DNA from: Gonatopus flavifemur
Taxonomy: Eukaryota > Arthropoda > Insecta > Hymenoptera > Dryinidae
Assembly (NCBI GenBank): GCA_018340375.1
Contig: JAFFJZ010000094.1
Coordinates: 248,001-312,000 of the forward strand
Length of the DNA stretch: 64,000 nt
Reading direction: 5' to 3'
Shown here: piece after piece, positions 50,998 through 62,666 of the stretch
Numbering within the stretch: the first letter of the stretch is position 1
Layout: every line of letters starts with the position of its first letter
Made by a program: the position numbers and the translations under genes
Notes under the pieces: model-generated
What the model was told of the DNA's origin: nothing
What the model saw: only the letters and a program-made list of their open reading frames with translations
The model's database searches: none

Positions 50998-53866
50998 CTC
51001 GCCCTTTAGTGTACTACCAAAACGTACGTGGCCTTCGTACCAAACTCAATGCACTTCGTTGTGCTGCGGCGGCTTCTGTCGATCATTACGACATTATCAT
51101 CTTCTCTGAAACTTGGTTGACTGATGGAATTTCATCCTCTGAAATCGGCTTGGATGGTTATACTATATATAGGAAGGACAGATCTTCACTTACTAGTCAT
51201 TGTGAGAGAGGGGTGGACTTTTCATACCGGTGAAGAGTGTCATTCCTAGTTTTGAGCTGTTCTCTGTACATACAAACGTTGAGCATCTGTTCATTAAGGC
51301 AAGATTGGGAATCTCGGATGTGATTTTTGGAGCCGTCTATATCCCACCATCATCACCTGCGCATCTCTACGAAGATCACTGTAAGAGTGTGGAAGTTATT
51401 CTGAGTGCCCATCAGGATCTTTCTTTTACCTTTACGGTGACTATAATTTACCGCATGCTTCCTGGCGTATGTCTTGCGCTGAATTATCGTGTGACTTACG
51501 TCCTGGAGCATCTTGTAATGAAGTGCAATCAGTTCAGTTTATTTGTGAATATTTTAATTTTTCTAATTTAATCTTAAAAGTGATATTTGTAATGCTTTCG
51601 GGGTCATGCTTGACCTGCTGTTCACAAATGATATTTCTCTAGTTACGAGGTTATCTACTGAATCTCTTCTAGCTTGTGATATTCATCATCCTCCTATTGT
51701 TTCTACGCTGAGTATGGATGTAGTTAAGTTTCTTCCTAGTAACAGTGTTTCTCGTTATAATTTCCGTTTAGGTGATTATACTGCTATTTGTAATTATTTT
51801 AATCAAATTCCTTGGGACTCACTACTTGAAGGTTTGTCTGTTGATGATGCGACTGAGTGCCTATATGAACATATGTACCATGCTATTGATTTGTATGTTC
51901 CTAAGTGTTATTATCGCGGATCTAATTATCCTAGGTGGTTTTCACCCCAGTTGATTGATCTAATACGAGCAAAGAAAGTGGCGCATCGTACGTATAAAAT
52001 CTCTAATTTGTTGCAAGATTACATTATTTTCTCCGATTTGCGTTCTCAATGTAAAAATCTAGTATATAAATGTTACAATGACTACGTTAGGTCAACTGAA
52101 TTGCAGATCGCTGATAATGTAAAAGGCTTCTGGAACTTTGTCAACTCACACCGATCCGATAATGCTATTCCTAACAACATGTTTCTAGATGGCGTTTCAG
52201 TTAGTTCTGGGCGTGAAATTTCAGATCTGTTTGCTACTCACTTTGAATCTGTTTATGTTTATCCCAACGATCTGTTGCCTGATTTCGTATCTAATTTTCA
52301 ATTGGATATTTCCGATCTTCATATTAACATTGGGGAAATATTTCTTGGGATCAATTCTCTAAGCATCAATAAAGGACCTGGGGATGACGGTATTCCTCCT
52401 TTATTCCTAAAATCTTGCAGCTATATATTATCACGACCCTTATGGCTAATCTTCAATGCTTCCTTATCTTCAGGTCATTTTCCATCTCGCTGGAAAAATA
52501 GTCTGATTATACCGATTTTCAAGGCTGGCAGCAGATCTGATGTGAGAAACTATAGACCAATATCAATTATAAGCGTGATTCCAAAATTATTTGAATCTTT
52601 AGTAACTGATAAATTATCTCCTCTATGTTCTAGCATCTTCTCTGACATGCAACATGGCTTTGTGCCTGGTCGCTCAACAGGCACCAATTTGTCTATTTAT
52701 TGTAATTATGTTTCGAGGGTTCTGGATGATAACAGTCAAGTTGATACTGTTTATACGGATTTCACCAAAGCCTTCGACACTGTTGATCATAACGTTCTTT
52801 TATCTGAATTAAATCATCTTGGTTTCCGTGGTAATATTCTTATTTGGATAAGGAGCTATTTGATGAATCGAACCCAAACTGTCAAAATTAAAAACTTTAC
52901 CTCAAGGACTATCAATGTTTGCTCAGGCGTTCCGCAAGGGTCGCATTTGGGACCACTGCTTTTTACACTTTTTATTAATGATATTGGCAACAACTTCAAA
53001 TTTGCGAAGCATTTAATTTTTGCGGATGATTTGAAATTGTTCATGAAAATTTCGTCATACGCTGATGCCATTGCTCTGCAGTAGGATTTGTATGAATTGG
53101 AATCATGGTGTTCCTTGAATAAATTGAAGCTGAATATAGTGAAATGTAAAGTTATGAGACTGTCGCGCAAATTGCAGCCCATTACCTTCTCTTATGAGTT
53201 GAGTGGCTCAAGCTTGGAGGTTGTGCAGAATATGCTCGATTTAGGTATTACGTTCGATTCCAAGCTTAATTTTACTTTTCACTATCATAATGTGGTGAAC
53301 ACAGCTATGAAGCAGCTCGGTTTTTGAAGCGTATGTCTGCTGACTTCAAGGAGCCCTCAACATTGATAACGTTATACAATGCTCTCGTGAGACCTAACTT
53401 AGAATACGCGACTCACATTTGGTCTCCTCATCATGACAAATATTGTAAACTTATCGAGAGAGTTCAGCATAGATTTTTACGATTTTTGGCTTTCAAAAAT
53501 CATACCCCCATGGCTATATCCTGCCATGATTATGGTCCGTTGATGGGGTTGTTCAACATGAACACTCTCGAAACTCGTAGAATGATCAATGATTTGGTAT
53601 TCATTTTCAAAATAATCAATGGTCAAATCAATTGCCCTGAACTTCTCTCTCTCTTAAATTTCAATGTACCCTCCAGGTCTCTTAGGAACCCATTACTTTT
53701 CAATGTTCCTATGTTTAAGTCGCAATTCTTTTATACTGACCCAGTAAATCGAATTTGTTGTTTAGCAAATACTTATAGAGATGAGTTGGATTTCTTTTCT
53801 GGATCAGTTTCAGTATTCAAGACTTCTGTCTCTAGAGCATGTTCTAGTAGGTGTGTGAGATTGTAA
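50986..53866 (+). pseudogene. ORF2: endonuclease plus reverse transcriptase, family B
   Basis: Endonuclease blocks: PLVYYQNVRGLRTKLN, IIFSETWLTDGIS, MLDLLFTNDISL and CDIHHPPIVST. Reverse transcriptase: NKGPGDDGIPPLFLKSCSY, NYRPISIISVIPKLFE, QHGFVPGRSTGTNLS, VYTDFTKAFDTVDH (A motif), CSGVPQGSHLGPLLF and HLIFADDLKLF (catalytic FADD). C-terminus: LVRPNLEYATHIWSPHHD and VQHRFLRFLAFK. Frame changes near 51215, 51440-51600 (where the GDYN block is spoiled) and 53310, and TAG at 53082-53084. About 960 residues if continuous. Inactive, diverged from family A. Confidence 0.92.
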
Positions 53867-54021
53867 TATTCTTATACTCGTTATTTATCCTGTACAGGAT
53901 GTTATATTTTATACTATGTCTTTTTGTAATCCGTCTGTTCACTTTATATGATTTCTTTTTTTTTATTTTTATTTTATCTGTTGAATTTTCACTGTATTGT
54001 ATCAATAATTTGGTCACTAAA

Positions 54022-54035
54022 GGGCGTTATTGCCC
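54022..54035 (+). other. 3' UTR hairpin, family B
   Basis: GGGC pairs with GCCC across GTTATT, six bases before the (TAAA)n tail. It is the counterpart of the family A hairpin at 5477-5488. Confidence 0.5.
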
Positions 54036-54069
54036 GTTGAATAAATAAATAAATAAATAAATAAATAAA

Positions 54070-54450
54070 AAGGCTTTAACTGTGATTCTACGTAACTCCA
54101 AAGATTGGGACGGAATGCGTCAAAAAAGACCGGCTGTAGATTCAGTGAAGGATACATAAATTTCGTTTGTTTAATTCCATGTTTATATTATATCATCTAA
54201 TCATAGGAGAGTAGAATATTTTTCTGAATGTTAAACCCATCTTCATCATCTAAGACGTCTATTGTTAATCGAATTTTATGTTTTTGTATTTGCTATATGA
54301 TTTGAGTCTATTGAAAATGCATGTTCTTCTAAGTGTATTACCAAAGAAAATAACAATTGTTTGTTGTAAGACATTTATTTTCAATAAAAAAAATTAAAAA
54401 TTGACATTCAAATATTATATAATGTTATATAATGAAATATTTGTCTCTTA
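54070..54450. other. No recognisable gene
   Basis: AT-rich spacer between the retroelement tail and the next MITE. Confidence 0.35.
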
Positions 54451-54728
54451 AGAGGATACCAGAGTTACCACACGAGCACGTTTTTTTTTGCAAGAAAATA
54501 TTCGAAACTGAATTCATAAATAAATCTGAATGATTCTACGAGACTTCATTTACGTCTTTATAGATCCAAAATGTTAAATTTCGAAAAAAAATTTGTTCGA
54601 AATTCAAAATTCAGGCTCTATACAGATGTAGATGAAGTCTCGGAGAATCATTCAGATTTATTTATGAATTCAGTTTCGAGTATTTTGTTGCAAAAGAACT
54701 TGCTCGGGTGGTAACTCTGGTATCCTTT
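54451..54728. mobile_element. Foldback MITE with AGAGGATACCAGAGTTACCA-type ends
   Basis: 278 bp, of which each arm is about 100 bp (GGATACCAGAGTTACCAC to CATTCAGATTTATTTATGAA on the inner side). No coding frame. Target duplication unclear. Confidence 0.8.
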
Positions 54729-54899
54729 TGAAAACACTTGATTTTAGTTCATATTCAGCTCATTTTCAATCTAGAAAATAAGAAATTCCTCTTTTGAAAA
54801 TATCTAGTTTCTGTACAGGTTTTAATCATTTCCTCTCTAGTAACTAGCTAGTTCACTTCATAAGGGCCTCGTCTTCTTAAGCGTTACATATCTGGTAAG

Positions 54900-55179
54900 T
54901 TACTCACAAGTTTCACTCACAAGTCCCTCGCCAAGATAGTAAGTTAACTTGCCAGTGCCTTGAGATTCACTTGGATCAATTTCTACCAGGGTATGTTGTT
55001 GTTGCTCTTTTTTCAGTAAATCAAAATTTGAAATTCTTGGTTTGGAAAAAGATTTCATTTCCTCGGGAATATTGAAAGATGTCAAGGAAGGTAGTTTCCC
55101 CTTGCTTTCCTCCGTTTCTGCTGATGTTCCTGGCGTTGGGATGATTTCGTTCCCCTCAGTTTGTATTCTCCCTCTCGAT
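54900..55179 (-). CDS. Unrecognised open frame in an inverted arm
   Basis: The minus frame reads GRIQTEGNEIIPTPGTSAET, EESKGKLPSLTSFNIPEEMK, SFSKPRISNFDLLKKEQQQH, TLVEIDPSESQGTGKLTYYL and ends GEGLVSETCE at a stop near 54900. It has the Ser/Thr/Pro/Glu-rich look of a disordered tail. I recognise no domain. The start is not defined; a TAA lies upstream at about 55180. The right arm (57680-57832) encodes a version, NYSRGRIQTE, without that TAA but with a later frame change, so an ancestral coding sequence is likely. A donor-like CTTGTGAGTAAC overlaps the end, so an exon is possible. Confidence 0.4.
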
Positions 55180-55340
55180 TAGTTCATTCTACCCGAAAAA
55201 GAGACCCACATCTGAGACACTTATCCTCTCCACCACGTGAAGGCAGCAGATACTACCAAGGATGGATGAGAAGGATATCAAGGACAGGTATCAAGAATAT
55301 TCCCCTGGAAGACCCGCAATCATCCCACGGGGAGGAATAA
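54990..55340 (-). repeat. Left arm of an inverted repeat (partner 57545-57832 and 61834-61885)
   Basis: Reverse-complement match to the right arm, for example CTTCCAGGGGAATATTCTTG against CTTCCAGGGGGATATCCTTG and GACATCTTTCAATATTCCCG against GACATGTTTCAATACTTCCC. The right arm is split by the hAT element. Confidence 0.75.
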
Positions 55341-56605
55341 TAATCATGGAATAATAAATTAAAATCATGCCTCAATAATACCAGACCGGGCACTTTTTAG
55401 GTTGTAATCAGGTGACTCACTATGAAGAGTATCTCGATAATACCTACACTCCAAGAAAGTAAAAAAATAACGCCAAGTACATGACAACAGGAAAATGTCT
55501 TATAATAACACTTGACAGAAAAAGTATGTCACACGTCGAAAAGAAGCGAAGAAAAAAAACAAGAAAAAGATCCGAAATCAGTATCACCTACTGAGTACAT
55601 TCGGTTATCTGAATGGTATATATGAACGATTTCTGGTATTATCGTCATTTTGATATGCCAAGAGTGCATTCACGGTGGTTTATAATTCCTGAAGAATATC
55701 TTCATCTTGCAAATATAAAAGGAATTAAAACAACAGTTAGGTTGATTCATTACACAGACTAAAAACAGTTTGGAGTTATTCTAAACCGATCACTTCAGGC
55801 GTTTCTGATAAGTTGTACAATCCATGTTTTCTTTTCATTTGGATTCACTGTACTCCGGGATTGTTCGCTTCCGGGTTCATTTTGGTTTACCATCTCCATT
55901 GTAATTTCAATTTTCGGTTGTCAAAATCGTGTCCTGATCGATTCCTTCAATAGGAAACTACGTGATCGTCTAAACCATTTCACGTCATTAATATCCAATC
56001 AATGTCATCCATTTCAGATGAAAATCTTCAGAATTGATCAGAGAATTTCGCTCTTTCATAGTACTTGGGAGATCGTCATAACATAAAAAAACAGGAGTGA
56101 TTTCTCATGGATTGATAACGGAATTCCGTGCTCATCGATCAAAACAGCCAACAGACCAAAGCCAGATTGTTTGATTGATTCTTGATGTTTTGATCTCAAG
56201 TTTCATGTAATTGATTGGAAATTGTTGACGTGAAACGAGCAAAGGAATCCAGTAGTTTTCTAGTAGGAAAATTGACCAAAGCACTTCCTTGAATATTACA
56301 ATTCTCATTCGGGGTTGCAATATTTTCATTCGAAAACCTCATGAGCCTGGCTATTCAATGTGATATTTTCATTTTTATTCACAAACTTCCTCAGTCTACT
56401 TCACTTTATAAGTGACTTCACTTAATTCATGTGACTTCACGTGAATTACTCAATCAGTTTGATTGAAATAAAATACAAACCAATACAACACTGCTGATCA
56501 CATTCTATATTATTCACTCGTTCCAAATTTTTTTCTCAATTTTGCAGGTACACATGATTTCAATGGTTTTCATAAACCCTATCCTGCTTCAGATTTTTTA
56601 TAGGA
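55341..56605. other. No recognisable gene
   Basis: About 1.26 kb between the left arm and the protein fragment at 56606. Only short frames. Confidence 0.4.
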
Positions 56606-56974
56606 AATTATAAGGGTGAATCTATCAGAAATTCCTTAGTTCCGGCCATAAATTTTGATGCTCATGATTATTTTGATATCATAAATTGGTCTGCAACCAA
56701 AATCACATGTCCACCTCTTTTGGCAACCCTTTCATCAGCTGATATTGCAGACTTGATTTCTCAAGGGAAAAAACCAACTCTTTCTCTGAATCTAGCAGAC
56801 ATACCCTGTCATACTCAAGCCGTAGAGCGCAGTGTTAAGCTAGTCACACAGGCCTCTTCAGCAGTTTATGGTCATGAGAGACGTGATGGTTTCATGAGAA
56901 CTACACTCGCCTCTCGTGCTAACATGTCAAAATTTGAGACCAAATCGGAATTCGCAGTCCCTGAATGTGCATAA
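56606..56974 (+). pseudogene. C-terminal fragment of a TE-like protein family (PCHTQxVER motif)
   Basis: The frame opens near 56606 with FFIGNYKGESIRNSLVPAIN, then FDAHDYFDIINWSATKITCP, PLLATLSSADIADLISQGKK, DIPCHTQAVERSVKLVTQAS, SAVYGHERRDGFMRTTLASR and ends KFETKSEFAVPECA at TAA. From memory this is the C-terminus of an uncharacterised protein repeated in many insect genomes, with the invariant PCHTQ-VER and ERRDGFIR blocks. The upstream body is absent. No nonsense codon in the preserved 120 residues. Function unknown; the copy-number behaviour suggests a mobile element protein. Confidence 0.6.
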
Positions 56975-57544
56975 TTCTCCACGCCCACGTTTGGTTGGTT
57001 GGTTGGGCAGGGTGTGGGTGGAACTTGCAGTGCAGCCACCTTCCTGTGGTAAGTTCTGAGTCGTTCAAGGGAGGACGGGCCGAGAGCTGCACATCTTCGG
57101 CCCCTCAGGGGAAATAACAAAGGGAGGGGAATACTTTTTTTACTTTCAGCCTTAAAGTTGCCTTATGTACGAAAAATCAAGTCAATAGTTCAGTATTTGC
57201 ATCTTCTACAATACGAACTGCTTTTAACGAAACTTGTTCATCTTCACCCCTTCGAGGGGCTTGGGTGTGGTGGGGGGGGGGGGTAGAAGAGAGGTATGCG
57301 GCATTCTTCTCCTATTCTACACTCCAAAACAATGTTATGTATGAAAAATGAGCTTGACCGGACAGGATTCACACCTCCTACAGGTTTTCGTATATCTGTT
57401 CAAATTCGTTCAAATTCGGAAAAATTTTGAACGCGATGCGCGAACGGAAGATATTGTACGATTTCAAAAATTTTGTTTTCCCTGTGTTTGTGTTCCGCAC
57501 TATTACGATTCCATTTGAAAACTTTTTCGTTTTTCGCTCCGGTC
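56975..57544. other. No recognisable gene; G-run at about 57270-57282
   Basis: Contains TTGGTTGGTTGG near 56992 and a run of about 12 G residues followed by TAGAAG. No coding features. Confidence 0.4.
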
Positions 57545-57832
57545 TACTCCCCGTGGATGATTGCTGGTCTTCCAGGGGGATATCCTTGATACCTGTCCTT
57601 GATATCCTTTTTATCCATCTCGGGTAGTATCTGCTTTCTTTACGTGGTGGGGAGGATAAGTATCTCAGAGTTGGATCTTTTTTTTGAGTGGAATGAACTA
57701 CTCAAGAGGAAGAATACAAACTGAGAGAAACGAAATCATCCTAATGCCAGAAACATCGGCGAAAACGGGAGGAAAGCAAGGGGAAACTACCTTCCTTGAC
57801 ATGTTTCAATACTTCCCGAGGAAATGAAATGG
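57545..57832 (+). repeat. Right arm of the inverted repeat, interrupted by hAT
   Basis: Inverted copy of 55058-55340. It stops at GAAATGAAATGG and resumes at 61834 with TAAAATGGAACCTTTTCCAA; the left arm shows the continuous GGAAATGAAATCTTTTTCCA. Confidence 0.75.
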
Positions 57833-58455
57833 TGTTCACTAAACATCGATGACACATCGATGTAACATTCGATCCACTGGTATCGATGTTCAACACCGCA
57901 AACATCGATGTTACTGAGACGCGATTGGTCGTTGTTTTACGAATAAGAACTTCATGTCAGCCGCATATCGGGAATACAAGATTCAAATTTGATTGAGAAA
58001 TCGAAATATATTTTAGCTGTTGCCAATCTCATGTGAAAGATTTTATCGTTGGACGATTACATATTTTTTCAAAAGGATTCTCTGTTCATGATTCTTGTTA
58101 GTATTTACATTTAACATTAGGTCATTTCATTGGTCAGATATATCTAATGCGAATCATAGAAGATTTTTGTTCAATATTTGCATGATTTGTGAATAAATTT
58201 TGAATAATTTATTTTGTTTATTCAATCATATCGAACAAATTTGAATTAACCTATTTCTCAGGAATGAGCAAACAATCATGTACGCATATAATACAAGTCT
58301 AAATTTTTAAAAATGTTTTAATTACATTTCTTCTAAATAACGACATTTCGATAGAATACATCAACGTTTATTCCTTTCTATAACACTGCAAATTATTATT
58401 TACAATCACACAGAGTTACCTTTCTTGTTGTGAATTCCTCAACCTTCACAAACAC

Positions 58456-60561
58456 ATGAGGCCAGCATCTCAAGTATGGATTTTGTTTGAAAAGCAAGGG
58501 CAAGGATTAGCTTTGTGTAAAATCTGCAGAGAAATCAAGAAAACATCTTCGAACACATCTAATCTTTTCCAACATGCGTATAGTAAGCATTCGAATGGAG
58601 CGATTGCAGCTTTTGGAGAGGAGCATAGACACAAACCCCGATCTTCTACATCCAGGACAGCTAGATCAATATCAAACACAGGTTCTGTAACGCCTTACGA
58701 TCGGAATTCCTCACGAAGCCAGGATCTGGATAGAAAATTGGTCAAATTCATTGCCTCGAATTTTCAATCTTTTGATATTTTAAATTCAAAGGAATTCAAT
58801 ACTTTCGTCAACTTCCTTCGATCCAAGATATTGTGTGCCAAGTTATACTCATTTGACGAAAACTATAATCCCCGGAGTGTATTCAGAAGTGGTCAAATCG
58901 TCATCAAATCAAGTCATCAAATTTGTTGCCTTATCAACGGATATGTGGTCTTCTCCTGCCAATGAAGGACTCATTACAGTTACTTGTCACTTCATCCACG
59001 GAAACAAATTACAATCTTTGGTTCTCTGTACGGACGTAGTTCGAGGAAGTCATACCGGAGATGCAATTAGAAATGTAAGATTTATAGTGAAGATCTGAAA
59101 AGGAACCCAATAGACATTTTGTGTCCAACATATATCTTATAGACACATTTTGCGTCTAAACGACATCTCTTAGACATGAAATGTTTATTGGGAACTTACT
59201 GAGTGAAATTTCATTTGTACTTGGCGGTTTTTTTCTAATATGCTACGAATTTGTTGAGAACAAATATTCAAATATCGATATCATCTTCCTGTTCTCTTTC
59301 CCTCTCCTCTTCTCGTAATTATCGTATTGGGATCGGTATGAATAGGATCTTACGTTCAATTATATCCTTCGAAAACTGACACAACCATGTATCATTCATA
59401 TTAGGCGATTGGAAAAATTTTGACTCCGTGGAATCTTGTCGGTAAAGTTGTGACGATCGTAACGGACAACGGTAGTGATATCCTCGCTTGTTGCGAACTC
59501 ATGAAAATCCGGCAATTATCCTGTTTTAACCACACACTCAACCTCGTCGTCACTGATGCCTTGAAAGTCGGAGGAATTCCAGAAGTGATAGGAAAAACAA
59601 GAGCAATTGTTACCCATTTCAAAACGAGTAATGTGGCCGCTGATGAACTACGTGAAGTGCAGGGTCGTTTGAAGGTTGAAGAACTGAAATTGATTCAAGA
59701 CGTCCGAACAAGATGGAGCAGTACTTACTACTGTGTCCAAAGATTGTTAAGAATTCAATCTTCTGTTATCTTGGCGATGACAGAATTGATATATGCTCCA
59801 GCAATCCTTACACAAAATGAATTAACAATTCTGGACGAATTGTGCGAGGTGCTGCGTCCCTTTGAAGAAGCCACAAAAATAACGTCCGGAGATGAATATT
59901 GTACAGCTTCTCTTTTCATTTCCACAATTGATGGACTGTTTGAGAAATTATGTGATTTTCAAACAAGTGTCCAAACTGAAGGGGCCCAAGCAGTGGTTTC
60001 TGAGTTGATACGTCAGGTGGTGAATCGGCTTTTCCCATATGGAACCAATGAAACCACCAAACTTGCAACAATGTGAGATCCTCCTTTGAAAGCCGCAGGA
60101 TTCAAATCCTCAGAACAAGGTAATGCTGCGAAAGAGTTGCTGATATCTAAACTCGCTGCCGAGATAAATCGGGAACGTGTGGAAAACCAAAATTACAATC
60201 CCTAGAATGGAACGCAAACTAATCAAGAAAATTTACAGAACAAATTCTCTTTATTTCAACACGTAACTGAACGAAGAAAGGCCAATGCCAGTAGTACTTC
60301 GGTGCAAGCCGAAGCTATAATCACAATTAATCGCTTCATTCAACATCCATTGATTCTTTTCGATGAGAATCCTTTCACATTTTGGAAAGAATTTCCAGTC
60401 CCGGCGTTCAAAAAGATTGCATACAAATATTTATGCATACGAGCGTCATCGGTTCCATCAGAAAGAGTTTGGTCTGACGCAGGTCAAATCATGGATGATC
60501 GAAGAAACAGATCGAAACCTGGAAACTAGAATATGCTCCTGTTTTTACGAAAAAATTTGTA
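58456..60561 (+). pseudogene. hAT transposase (Ac-like, BED finger), with an intron
   Basis: Starts MRPASQVWILFEKQGQGLAL. BED-type finger: CKICREIKKTSSNTSNLFQH with AYSKH. Catalytic-domain blocks: DPRYCVPSYTHLTKTIIPGV, VALSTDMWSSPANEG (first Asp region), GKVVTIVTDNGSDILACC (second), CFNHTLNLVV, VRTRWSSTYYCVQRLL, and the C-terminal ASSVPSERVWSDAGQIMDDR dimerisation block (with the catalytic-end Glu). GDAIRN at 59075 joins AIGKIL at 59405 across a GT-AG intron (59076-59404, phase 0). Lesions: one extra base near 58819, TGA at about 60074 after ATM, TAG near 60203, and TAG at 60527-60529; then NMLLFLRKNL and the real stop near 60561. Resembles ZBED1-like hAT proteins. Inactive. Confidence 0.9.
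59106..59192. mobile_element. Small MITE in the hAT intron (CCCAATAGACATTTT-type ends)
   Basis: 87 bp. CCCAATAGACATTTTGTGTC against the complement CCCAATAAACATTTCATGTC; inside, TCTTATAGACAC and TCTCTTAGACAT repeats. Lies wholly inside the intron 59076-59404. Confidence 0.65.
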
Positions 60562-61125
60562 AATTGATAACAAATAAAATCATTTTCATTTCAAAGTGAT
60601 CATTTGATGTTGCCGGATTATGAATCGTTCGGGCCATCCATAAACTACGTGACTCTGTTTTTGCAACTTTTCAACTCCCCCTCCACAAACTCACCCAGAT
60701 GCTGAAGAATTGTTCCGGAATATCCTGAAATATATCTTGAAGCATTATAAGAGATGTCTTGTGGAACACTAAAAGATATCTTTTGACGTCTTTGTGTGAA
60801 ATTTTCCTCACAGGTACCTGAAGGTGTTCTTCTAACTAAGCTGTCCGGCAGAGTGCTCGGTAGCTCATAAAGAATACCATGTGGTAATAAAGAACTCTTT
60901 TCGAACTCTTTTGCCATCTGGGTAAGGCATGGACAATTTGTGACGGAGCAGAGAGAAAGATATATTGGTGGAGGGATGTGGAACATGTTTTCAAAATTGT
61001 AGTGAAAATTTGAAATGAATTCCGATATCAAATCGTAGAACAGATGCCTATCCTGATTTCATAACTATTTGGAGCTTTGATGATAAATTTCCCTCAATAA
61101 AGATTCAGAACAAATTATAAACACC
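60562..61125. other. hAT 3' region, no further gene
   Basis: Non-coding part of the hAT element. A 128-codon minus frame (61031-60645) has no motifs and is probably chance. Confidence 0.4.
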
Positions 61126-61333
61126 CACGGAAAAAAAATCAGTTGGAATAACCATCCAACTTGAATTTTTTTTCGTTTATAACTACTTTTTTTGTTGATT
61201 TAACCAATTTTTTGGATAAATTATTCAAAATTCGTTGAGTCAATGAATAAATTTTTTAGTCTGACTATAAAAAAAATGGTTCCATATGCGCTTACAAGTG
61301 AAATAGTGGTTTCAACTAATCTTTTTTTCCGTG
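61126..61333. mobile_element. MITE with CACGGAAAAAAA ends inside the hAT 3' region
   Basis: 208 bp. Left CACGGAAAAAAAATCAGTTG and right end complementary to CACGGAAAAAAAGATTAGTT. Internal GTTGGAATAACC-like words repeat. No clear duplication. Confidence 0.65.
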
Positions 61334-61902
61334 CAGCGATTCATGAAATTTCACATTTCAGTTCTGAGTACCCATCTATCGAAGAAGCTCAAGAATAGTT
61401 TGGAAAATTCTTTGGAATTTTCTTAGAAAATCCATAAAGAATCCTACGTCAAATTACGTGATCTCTTATGCGTGGACTATCTTCGATGAATCGAGATAAA
61501 GCCTTAACGTAGTACTACAGTATGGAGATAATTGAATAATATCTTCTCTCATGCTTATTTTTCGACAAACATTTTGAAACTATCATAAGTATGATGCGAT
61601 CTTGAATCCCACATCATTCTATTCGAACATCATCATTCACTTTTTTGACAACCGAACTCCTAGTGATTTCAAAAAAAAGCACCATCATATCTTCAATCAT
61701 ATACTTTCTTCACTGAAACGACATTCGGCACAAATAAGATAAAGTACACAACTTCACATCGATGTTACATCGTTTGACATCGTAGAAACATTAATGTTCA
61801 CCGATTTCCCAAGTATCGATGTTTAGTAAACACTAAAATGGAACCTTTTCCAAACCTGGAATATTATGTAACGAAAACAAACAAACAAATTAATAAATAC
61901 AT

Positions 61903-62666
61903 GATGGCGCTCTCTCGGGTAAAATATTCCGGAGGTAAACTAGTCTCCCGTTCGGATCTACGGGTGGAGGCTGCTCGAGGAAGCTTCATCAGCAAAGAAC
62001 GAAAACCGAAGAATAGGATAGGGAAAAGAAACAACATTCTTCGAGTTGGAGCGTGAAATGTTAGATCACTGAGGCAAGCGGGGAAATTAGGGAATTTGAA
62101 ATTAGGAATGAATAGGTTGAATATAGACGTGATAGGAATTAGCGAAATGACATGGCCACAAGAGGGTGATTTCTGGAGTGAGGATTATAGAATAATTCAT
62201 ACAGGATCAAAGAACGGTCGAGCAGGTGTAGGAATTGTAATGCATAAAAGAGTAGGAAATGGAATAGAAAATTATTTGCAACCTAATGAACGTGTGATGA
62301 TGGTTGGGATCAGAACAAAACTGGTAGACAAAGTCATAGTCCAAGTATACATGCCCACATCTGCATATTCGGAGGAAGATATTGAAAGAACGTACGAAGA
62401 AATAGAAGAAGTGATAGAATATGTGGAGGGAGAAGAGAATTTGATAGTAATGGGGGATTGGAATGCGGTAGTAGGACAAGGAAAAGAGGACAACATAATA
62501 GGAGATCTTGCGTGAGGGAGGAGGAACGATAGAGGACAACGTTTAGTCGAATTTTGTGAAAATCATAAGATGGTTATCACAAACACTTCATTTGAAAATC
62601 ATCCAAGAAGAATCTACACTTGGAAAATGCCAGGAGATACAGCAAGATACCAAATTGATTGAATAT
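61903..62666 (+). mobile_element. RTE-like element, copy 2 (5' UTR and endonuclease start)
   Basis: Begins GATGGCGCTCTCTCGGGTAA, the same 5' end as the copy at 38252. The frame is [91 protein letters not shown], then RRIYTWKMPGDTARYQID. Three nonsense codons (after GA near 62056, near 62513, and TGA near 62660). It breaks at 62666 where a TG-starting sequence begins. It inserted into the right arm of the inverted structure. Confidence 0.88.

Larger units (their letters stand above)
50340..54069 (+). mobile_element. Jockey-like non-LTR retrotransposon, family B
   Basis: Contains most of ORF1, complete ORF2 and a 3' UTR ending in (TAAA)n (54041-54069) rather than poly-A. The 5' boundary is uncertain: ORF1-like residues begin at about 50340, directly after a splice-acceptor-like TATATTTTCAG. 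Confidence 0.88.
57833..61833 (+). mobile_element. hAT transposon, about 4.0 kb, with 8-bp duplication
   Basis: Ends TGTTCACTAAACATCGAT and the complement of TGTTTACTAAACATCGAT; subterminal ACATCGATGTTAC words on both sides. Flanks TGAAATGG (57825-57832) and TAAAATGG (61834-61841) differ at one base and fit an old 8-bp duplication. The inverted-repeat partner at 55040-55060 gives the empty site. Contains the transposase, one intron and at least two MITEs. Confidence 0.85.

Noticed and set aside
60645..61031. 128-codon minus frame in the hAT 3' region
   Set aside because: No motif, inside the non-coding part of the element.
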